From Clostridium bovifaecis (lineage in GTDB: Bacteria; Bacillota; Clostridia; Clostridiales; Clostridiaceae): 64,000 bases of DNA. The stretch is taken from assembly GCA_009738435.1 (NCBI GenBank), contig CP046522.1:2573249-2637248 (forward strand). The letters run 5' to 3'. The notes beneath the pieces were generated by a model. It saw only the letters and a list, made by a program, of their open reading frames with translations. It ran no database searches and was not told the origin of the DNA. How positions within the stretch are numbered: the stretch's first letter is position 1; every line of letters starts with the position of its first letter. This document shows positions 57,418-64,000 of the stretch, piece by piece. The translations under genes were made by a program, and so were the position numbers.

Positions 57418-60400
57418 CTACATACTTTGACTTATAACTTTGTTTTTATTTTTTCTACTTTTAGATTTAACTTTCAAGTCATCAAATATGCTATATACAA
57501 CTGGAATATATACTAGAGTTAAGACAGTAGAGTATAGAAGTCCTCCAATAACTACTGTTGCTAAAGGCGCTTGCATTTCTGCTCCCTCACCTATTCCAAG
57601 AGCCATTGGTATAAGACCTAAAATTGTAGTCAATGTAGTCATAAGTATTGGTCTTAATCTTCTTGGTCCTGAATTTAAAATTGCCTCTGTTCTGTCTTCT
57701 CCTCTGCTTCTCCTAATGCTTATATAGTCTATTAAAACTATAGCATTGTTAACAACTATACCTGCTAGCATTATGACCCCTATAAAAGCTATTACTGATA
57801 AATTTCTTCTAGTAATAGCAAGTCCTAATGCTCCACCTGCAACGGCTAACGGTACAGAGAACATGATTATAAATGGATTTAATAAAGATTCAAACTGAGA
57901 TGCTAGTATCATATATACAAGTGCTATTGCAATAAGCAGTGCACCAGCAAGCTCTGTGAAAGCCTCTACCATTTCTTCATTTTCTCCACCCATGTCATAA
58001 CTATAGCCTTCCGGTAATTTTATTTTTGAGAGTTTTGCATCTATATCTTTAACTACACTATTAAGGTCTCTTCCATAGATTTGGCTTGTAACCGTAACAA
58101 GTCTTGATTGCTCTGACCTGCTTATAGATGTAGGCCCTCTTTCTATTTCTACATCTGCTACTAAGTTTAATGGAATATTTGATCCTGTTCCTGATGTAAT
58201 CATTATATTTTGCAAGTTATTAACGCTTTCTTTATATAGCTCATCACCTTTTACTACTACGTCTATCTCATCATTATCAAGTTTAAAAGTAGTAGCAGTC
58301 TTACCTTTTATTGTTGAGCTTACTTGTGAGGATATTTGTGCCGCAGTAAGTCCATATTGAGATGCTATGGTTCTATTTAATTTTATTCTAATTTCCGGCT
58401 TGCCTTCTCCCATACTTGTCTCAACTTCTCTTGTACCGTCCACCTTAGCTATTTCCGCTTTAAATTGTTCTCCTAAATTTTTAAGGGTTGTTAAATCATC
58501 TCCCTTAATCTCTACAGATATAGGACTAGACCCCATTCCTGACATAGACATGGAAGCTGTTGCATAGCTTATTTCTGCACCAGCCATATCACGAGTCTCT
58601 TCTCTTAATTGGTCAGCTATATCTTTATCACTTCTCGTTCTTTCTTTAAGAGGCTTTAGCTGTACAGTTATATTAGCAGTATTTGTTCCTCCCCCCATAA
58701 AGCCTGAAGTACCAGAACTACCTATTTGAGTAAAAATTGTATCTATTTCTTGAATACCCTCTGCTTTTTTTTGTATAACAGCTGCCATTTCTGTAACTTC
58801 TTCAATACTAGCTCCCTCTGGAAGTTCTACACTAATAGAAATTTGTCCTTGGTCTGCTGTTGGAAAAAACTCTGCTCCAACGGTAGCTAAAGTTGCCGTA
58901 CTTAGAAGAGATATAATTATACCTAAAACTACTGTTTTCTTTCTATTTGATATTGCCCAGGTTAAAATTCCTTTATATCTTCTTTCTACTCTTCTAAATA
59001 AACGATTAAAAATACCACTCAACCAGAAAATTCCCTTTCTGTGCAAGAGCTTCTCTTCCTCATTTATTATTTCCTCTTCATGCAGTATTTTGGATGCTAG
59101 CATTGGTGTAAAGGTTAAAGATACCACTAAGGATGTTGCTAGAGAAAATACAATAGTTAGCGCAAAATCCCTGAATACCTCTCCTGTAATTCCACTAGTT
59201 AAGGCTATTGGTAAGAAAACAACAACAGTAGTTAAAGTTGATGCTATAACTGATACACCAACCTCATTTGTACCTTGTATTGCTGCTTCTTTTCTATCAT
59301 GTCCATCCTGAATATATCTATATATATTTTCAAGTACAACTACAGAATTATCTACAAGCATACCTACTCCAAGTGCTAATCCTCCTAAAGTCATAAGGTT
59401 GAGGGTTATCTTAGCAAAATATAGAAGTATGAAGGTAGATATAATTGAAATAGGTATAGCAGTACCAATTACTAATGTACTTTTTATATTTCCTAAGAAT
59501 AGAAAAAGCACTAATACTGCAAGTATACCTCCTATTACAGCACTACTTGAAACATTTGATATAGAACTATTTATATAATCTGCCTGATCGATAAGAACAT
59601 CTACTTTTACATCTGGGTACTTAGCTTTTAGCTTTTCAAGTTCTTTATTAACTCTTTTTGATACTGACACAGTGTTAGCATCAGACTGCTTTTGTATACT
59701 TATACTTAATCCATTTTCCCCATTAATCATGGCAACTGATTCTATATCTTTGTTGTTAATACCTACAGTTGCTATATCGCGAAGTCGCACTACTCCTCCA
59801 GTTTTTAGAGGTATAGGAATATTTTCAATATCTTCTACAGAAGTAAATTCTCCCATAGTTCTAACCAACAGTTCTTTATTTCCCTTATTTACGCTGCCGC
59901 CAGGAGAATTTAAGTTTTCTGCTGCTAAAATTTGAGCTATATAGTCTATACTTAATCCAAATCCTTGCAAACTTTCCTGATTTACAGCTATTTGTACTTG
60001 TTTTTCAAGTCCACCACTGATGTCCGCAGATGCTACTCCTTCAATTTTTTCAAACTGAGGCTGTATATTATCTTCAACGAAGGACTGCAGCTGCTGCAAA
60101 TCTTTTTTTCCTGTTACACTAATGCTCATTATAGATTGAGCATTAGGGTCTATTTTTAAAACCATAGGCTCTCCTGCCCCATCTGGCAGAAAGCCTTTAA
60201 CCATATCAACTTTTTCCCTCATATCTAAGGCAGCAAAATCCATATCTGTGTTATCATTGAACTGAGCTATAACAATGGAATTACCTTCAACTGTTCTAGA
60301 TGTTACTTCTTTTATGTTTGGTGTTGTTGAAATAGCCTGTTCTAGGGGTTTTGTAATAAGCTTTTCTACTTCTTCTGGACCTACGTTAGAGTAACTAGTG

Positions 60401-60543
60401 GATACAACTGCAACAGGTATATTCATATTTGGAAGCAAGTCTATAGATAAATCTCTAAGAGAAACTACTCCAATAAGCAATATTGCAATTACTCCCATGA
60501 ATATAGTTACAGGTCTTTTAACTGCAAACTTTGCTATATTCAT
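57418..60543 (-). CDS. RND-type efflux pump (HAE1/SwrC-like)
   Basis: 1041 residues, twelve transmembrane helices and two large extracytoplasmic loops. The proton-relay carboxylates appear in GMLVDNSVVVLENI, and LAGIVVNNAIVLIDY is seen in the second half. It exports hydrophobic compounds; Gram-positive relatives include SwrC. Its ATG follows the adaptor's stop codon directly (no gap), so translation is probably coupled. The frame is complete. Confidence 0.93.
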   Translation of the reverse strand: MNIAKFAVKRPVTIFMGVIAILLIGVVSLRDLSIDLLPNMNIPVAVVSTSYSNVGPEEVEKLITKPLEQAISTTPNIKEVTSRTVEGNSIVIAQFNDNTDMDFAALDMREKVDMVKGFLPDGAGEPMVLKIDPNAQSIMSISVTGKKDLQQLQSFVEDNIQPQFEKIEGVASADISGGLEKQVQIAVNQESLQGFGLSIDYIAQILAAENLNSPGGSVNKGNKELLVRTMGEFTSVEDIENIPIPLKTGGVVRLRDIATVGINNKDIESVAMINGENGLSISIQKQSDANTVSVSKRVNKELEKLKAKYPDVKVDVLIDQADYINSSISNVSSSAVIGGILAVLVLFLFLGNIKSTLVIGTAIPISIISTFILLYFAKITLNLMTLGGLALGVGMLVDNSVVVLENIYRYIQDGHDRKEAAIQGTNEVGVSVIASTLTTVVVFLPIALTSGITGEVFRDFALTIVFSLATSLVVSLTFTPMLASKILHEEEIINEEEKLLHRKGIFWLSGIFNRLFRRVERRYKGILTWAISNRKKTVVLGIIISLLSTATLATVGAEFFPTADQGQISISVELPEGASIEEVTEMAAVIQKKAEGIQEIDTIFTQIGSSGTSGFMGGGTNTANITVQLKPLKERTRSDKDIADQLREETRDMAGAEISYATASMSMSGMGSSPISVEIKGDDLTTLKNLGEQFKAEIAKVDGTREVETSMGEGKPEIRIKLNRTIASQYGLTAAQISSQVSSTIKGKTATTFKLDNDEIDVVVKGDELYKESVNNLQNIMITSGTGSNIPLNLVADVEIERGPTSISRSEQSRLVTVTSQIYGRDLNSVVKDIDAKLSKIKLPEGYSYDMGGENEEMVEAFTELAGALLIAIALVYMILASQFESLLNPFIIMFSVPLAVAGGALGLAITRRNLSVIAFIGVIMLAGIVVNNAIVLIDYISIRRSRGEDRTEAILNSGPRRLRPILMTTLTTILGLIPMALGIGEGAEMQAPLATVVIGGLLYSTVLTLVYIPVVYSIFDDLKVKSKSRKNKNKVISQSM

Positions 60544-61922
60544 TTATTTTGCCCCCCCAACAACTTTTACCTTATCACCATTTTCAACAAGGTCTTGACC
60601 TTTTACTATTACCTTTTCATTAAGGGTTATACCTTTTTTAATTTCAACATACTCTCCATTATCAAGTCCTGTTTCAACTTCCTTTTCAACTGCTTTACCA
60701 TTTTGTTCAACATATACTATTTGCTTTTTATTATTAACAGTTACAGCCTCACTATTTATTACCATTACATCTTTTTTATTGTCAGTGTTAAATTGAGCCT
60801 TAGCAAACATACCAGGTTTTATTTGGTGATCTTTATTATCAACTTCTATTTCTATTGTATAAAGATTATTTTGAAGATTTGCCACAGGATTTATTAATGT
60901 TATAATTCCTGGAATCTTTTTATCACTAATAGATGATATTTCTAAGTTAATATTATTTCCCTTTTGTAGCTTAGTTACAAGCTTCTCTGTTACATCTACT
61001 TTTACATATACCTTATCAACAGATGTTATTGTAGCAATTGGTTGTGCACTTGATGCAATTTCTCCTTTTTCTACATTTACAGCATAGACAACTCCATCTA
61101 CTGGTGAAGTTATTACTGCATCATTAAGTGCTCTTAATGCTTGGTCATAAGCAACCTTTGCTTGCTCGTATCCTGATTGTGCTTGTTTTACTCCAGTGTT
61201 GGCTTGTTCATACCCTGCCTGTGCTTGCCTTACTGCAACCTTTGCTTGATTAACACCGTTATTTGATTGATTTAGACTTTCTTCTGCTTGAGCTAGTTGT
61301 GCCTCTAGTACCTTTATGGTGTTGTCTGATGCAGCAAGCTGTGCTTGTTCATATTCTGCTTTAGATATAATACCTTGCTCATATAGTGCTTTGCTTCTTT
61401 CTAAGTTTAATTTTGCATTTTGAATTTTTTCATAATTAGCATCATAATTTGCCTTAGCTAGATTATAGGAAGCCTGTATAGATTTTATACCATCCTGAGC
61501 TTGCTGTAATGCGACCTGAGCTTGCTCCATTCCGACACTAGCTGAAGCTACAGCGGATTTAGACTGTTCTATTCCTACAGCTGCAGTATTCATCGATGCC
61601 TTAGCTTGTTCAACTCTATTCTGTAAATCAACTTTATCCAATATTGCTATTGTTTGCCCTGCTTTGACTTCTTGCCCTACCTTTACAGAAACTTCTGCTA
61701 CCTTACCAGCTATCTTTGGAATTATTGCTACATCAGTTTTTCCACTGACTTTTCCAGTAATCATAGTTGAATTATAAATTGTATCCTTTTTAACTGCTGC
61801 AACTTCTATTGGAGTATATTCCTCTTGAGTGGTTGTCGCAGTATCCTCTTTTGCCCCACAACCTGATAGCATTATCAAGGTAAGCAAAGAAGCTGAAATT
61901 ATTCTTAAATAACTTTTTTCAT
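60544..61922 (-). CDS. HlyD-type efflux adaptor lipoprotein with shifted start
   Basis: About 459 residues if joined. Lipoprotein signal with lipobox LSGC, a biotinyl-lipoyl hairpin with a very long alpha-helical coiled coil (about 75-230, many QA-rich heptads), then beta-barrel and membrane-proximal domains. It bridges the RND pump to the outside. The intact frame has only TTG 61887. An SD-preceded ATG at 61920-61922 joins it if one A is added to the A6 run (+ T6, 61914-61919), giving MKKSYLRIISASLLTLIMLSGCG. Likely a sequencing error. Confidence 0.85.
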
Positions 61923-61953
61923 AAATTGTCCCCCCGAATATAGATATATAATT

Positions 61954-62400
61954 TTATAGGCTATGAATAATATCCTGATTTTCTAAAAGTTCTTGGAGAT
62001 TCTTAAGCCCAATAATTATTGATTCAACTTTCTCATCTGTAGCTTTTTCTATTATATTCTGTAGATATATTTCTACCTCTTCATAAAGCTGCTCTGCAAT
62101 CTTTTTATATCCATCCTCTAATTCTATGTAGGTTACTCTTCTATCCTTGTCAGACTTTACTCTTCTGATTACATTTCTATTTTCGAGACCGTTAATCATT
62201 GCTGATACAGTGCTATTTGAAAGCTGCATTGCCTTGCTTAATTCTGAGATTTTCATTTTTTTATTTTTAAATAATGTAGCAACAACCATGATTTGAGGTA
62301 CTGTAAATCCACAGTCATTAAACCTTTCACTTATATTTTTATGAAGTCTCTTATTTATCGATTTCAAAAGCCTTGCTACCTTAATTCCTTCCTTGTACAT
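61954..62400 (-). CDS. MarR-family transcriptional regulator
   Basis: 148 residues: winged helix with MKISELSKAMQLSNSTVSAMINGLENRNVIRRVKSDKDRRVTYIELEDGYK. First gene of the operon; the adaptor start is about 31 bp away. A perfect inverted repeat sits by the promoter, so self-repression with an antibiotic or lipid inducer is probable. ATG 62400 has a rather distant SD. Confidence 0.9.
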   Translation of the reverse strand: MYKEGIKVARLLKSINKRLHKNISERFNDCGFTVPQIMVVATLFKNKKMKISELSKAMQLSNSTVSAMINGLENRNVIRRVKSDKDRRVTYIELEDGYKKIAEQLYEEVEIYLQNIIEKATDEKVESIIIGLKNLQELLENQDIIHSL

Positions 62401-62480
62401 TCTCTTTCATCATACCTCCTAATAATTAATGTGCTGAGTTCAATCTAAAGCAAAATATTAACAGTATTCACTACAAAAGC

Positions 62481-62549
62481 AATTAGTTCGTAATCAAACA
62501 TTTCGATTACGAACTAATTATATTTTACCATTATATGTTTTACAGTCAA
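62481..62549 (-). promoter_or_regulatory. marR promoter with 15-bp inverted-repeat operator
   Basis: On the minus strand, -35 TTGACT (62549-62544), 16 bp, -10 TAAAAT (62527-62522). The operator, AATTAGTTCGTAATC-N9-GATTACGAACTAATT (62481-62519), overlaps the start region just after -10. Arms are perfect. Confidence 0.75.
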
Positions 62550-62592
62550 GTGGTATTTATCTTATAAAAAATATTAAAACAATAATAGATCC

Positions 62593-62622
62593 TGGCATAG
62601 CCTATATTTACTAGACTATGCC
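62593..62622 (+). terminator. orphan hairpin with T-rich tail
   Basis: GGCATAG and CTATGCC arms followed by TTTTATAT on the plus strand, with no plus-strand gene before it. Function uncertain. Confidence 0.4.
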
Positions 62623-62789
62623 TTTTATATTGGTTTACCATTTCAGTTTAAATCTTCATTCTATTAATGAGAGTTGTAATTTATTAGTATTCTAAACCCT
62701 TACATATCCATTCATAAGAGTAACTTATTTTTATTTTCAGGCACAATATTAATTATATTCTTACCCTTTTGTACTGCTTCGACCTTTAT

Positions 62790-63020
62790 TTACATATCTT
62801 TATATGCTTTCTTTAATTCTTGTGCATATCTTTCTGCTAACCTTTTGCATCTCCTTCACTTATCCCTTTCTTTATAGCCACAGTTGATATAGCCGTACCA
62901 TCTTGAACTCATGCTTGTCTGCCATCTAACTTATTTTTCCTTTTTTAAGTCTTCAGTATAGTTTTTATCCTGTATAGTTCTTGTAATGTACATTGTTTTG
63001 ATATCATCCTTCTTCTCAAA
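62790..63020 (-). pseudogene. fragment of an unrecognised gene with several lesions
   Basis: Reading the minus strand, protein-like pieces line up when A runs are lengthened by one: DIKTMYITRTIQDKNYTEDLKKEK, then KLDGRQA, then (after an in-frame TGA) VQDGTAISTVAIKKGISEGDA, then RLAERYAQELKKAYKDM and stop. It looks like the C-terminal tail of a decayed gene. I do not know the family. Confidence 0.4.
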
Positions 63021-63515
63021 TTAATTACTCTTTTTATGTCTTAGCACTTCCTTATTATAGTACATTTCCATTATACTCGAAAATCCTATTTATTTCATAA
63101 ATATCTTAAACCTATATAAAAAACTTTATCAAAATTTTTTACAGAATAATTTTATTTATAGAATATATTATTAAATTCTGTCTTTGCAGTGATATCTTTA
63201 TTGTATTTTTGTCAATAATTCAAATATAAAAATTAAAATTATCCAATTTGCTTTCTTAAATATGAAATTTTATAAATCTATACTGTACTTTAGTGTTACT
63301 GTGTAAACCCAAATTATACATCTAAAGTAAAAAGTTATGTACTTTTTAAATAAACATGTAGTTTTGCACCATATATTTGTCCGCTTTGCTTTTAAATATT
63401 TATTTTTATAATATTTTTCTTGTAAACAATAATTTTTATTTATTAAATATTTAATAAAGTTCTACAAAACATTATAAATTACACTATTTTTTTATTAAAG
63501 TTATCACACCAGTTA

Positions 63516-64000
63516 AATTTTACCTTATGCGTTAGGACAAGCTTTTAAGCCGCATTTCCCATTTCACATTTTTGGTAATTTATTTGGTAAAATAAGTGCT
63601 ATTACCAAAACAACAGTTACAGTAACATTAGTGGACGGAACAGATGTTACTAAAGCAGCAGACAAGGCTAATTACACAGTAAAAGTAGGACAAACTGATG
63701 TAGCAGTAACAGGGGTTACATACACAGCATCTACAAGAAAGGCTGTATTAACAGTTGCTCTAGATAAACTAGAAGGAAAAGTATCAGTGAACGGTGTAGA
63801 GTCAGAATCTTTTGACTTTAAGGCACCTGTTGTTAAATCAATCACTCCAGTATCAAGCTCAGTATTCGATATCACTTTCTCAGAAGATGTAAACGCAGGA
63901 TTGGCTCAACTTAAATCTAACTACGCTATGGTAGAAACTGGAACAGCTAATTCATTAACATCTAATATTTCTAAGGTAGAAGTAAAAGATAAAAATAGAG
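63516..64000 (+). CDS. S-layer-like Ig-domain protein, partial, no start found
   Basis: An open plus frame from 63516 runs off the right edge. From about 63597 it encodes threonine/valine-rich beta strands (TVTVTLVDGTDVTKAADKANYTV, VSVNGVESESFDFKAPVVKSITPVSSSVFDITFSEDV) typical of SbsC-type Ig repeats of S-layer proteins. No ATG/GTG/TTG with an SD, signal peptide or promoter precedes it, and the flanking sequence is much AT-richer. It may be an internal piece, a silent cassette or a break in the assembly. Confidence 0.55.

Larger units (their letters stand above)
62550..63515. other. gene-poor AT-rich region
   Basis: Apart from the remnant at 62790-63020 and the hairpin at 62593-62622 I see no gene, RNA or promoter pattern. 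Confidence 0.5.

Noticed and set aside
63672..63875. minus-strand ORF near the right edge
   Set aside because: It is the shadow of the plus-strand Ig-repeat frame and has no SD.

Overview
This AT-rich window looks like the chromosome of a Clostridium-type Firmicute. Shine-Dalgarno sites are strong (AGGAGG) and TTG/GTG starts occur. It carries a MurT/GatD lipid II amidation pair, an SbsC/SLAP-type surface protein set, a YtaF/MntP-like protein, HTH-TPR regulators and c-di-GMP riboswitches of the kinds common in clostridia. No rRNA, tRNA, CRISPR array or complete prophage is visible.

Left part (1-27.8 kb) is mainly housekeeping: a truncated YdcF-like gene, a REP-associated tyrosine transposase (RAYT) unit, YitT, a membrane-anchored TPR protein, CapA, MurT-GatD, ClpB, two paralogous HTH-TPR regulators, RNase H, a YkvA-domain protein, an FtsH paralogue, rhomboid, HD-GYP, PepF, SSB, a CrtI/RetSat-like oxidoreductase and an MntP-like membrane protein. 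Copies of a 15-bp word, GGGGACGGTTCTCAA, are scattered here, at the ends of the RAYT unit, between genes and inside three reading frames.

Middle part (28-50.7 kb) is a long minus-strand block of exported proteins: Ig-like and beta-sandwich proteins, a transglutaminase, VanZ, an S41 protease, a lipoprotein, a SLAP-domain protein, an MBOAT/SGNH acylation pair, and giant proteins built from leucine-rich repeats, Ig-like domains and DUF5050-type propeller repeats. A class II c-di-GMP riboswitch with an overlapping terminator precedes one gene and a class I c-di-GMP riboswitch precedes another. An HD-GYP gene lies about 11 kb away. The block therefore looks like a c-di-GMP-tuned cell-surface programme.

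Right part (51-64 kb): a plus-strand trio (XRE regulator, tyrosine recombinase, double-HTH protein), a small sigma-70-like factor whose promoter spacer holds an SOS (LexA) box, a coiled-coil protein with a 21-bp tandem repeat, another propeller protein, and a MarR-HlyD-RND efflux operon with a perfect 15-bp inverted-repeat operator. About 1.1 kb with only gene debris follows, then a start-less S-layer-type reading frame that runs off the right edge.

At least nine genes are broken or lose their start by a one- or two-base shift, mostly a missing A/T in a homopolymer. Because clpB, murT and the RND adaptor are among them, residual long-read sequencing errors are the likeliest explanation, but that cannot be settled from the sequence alone.
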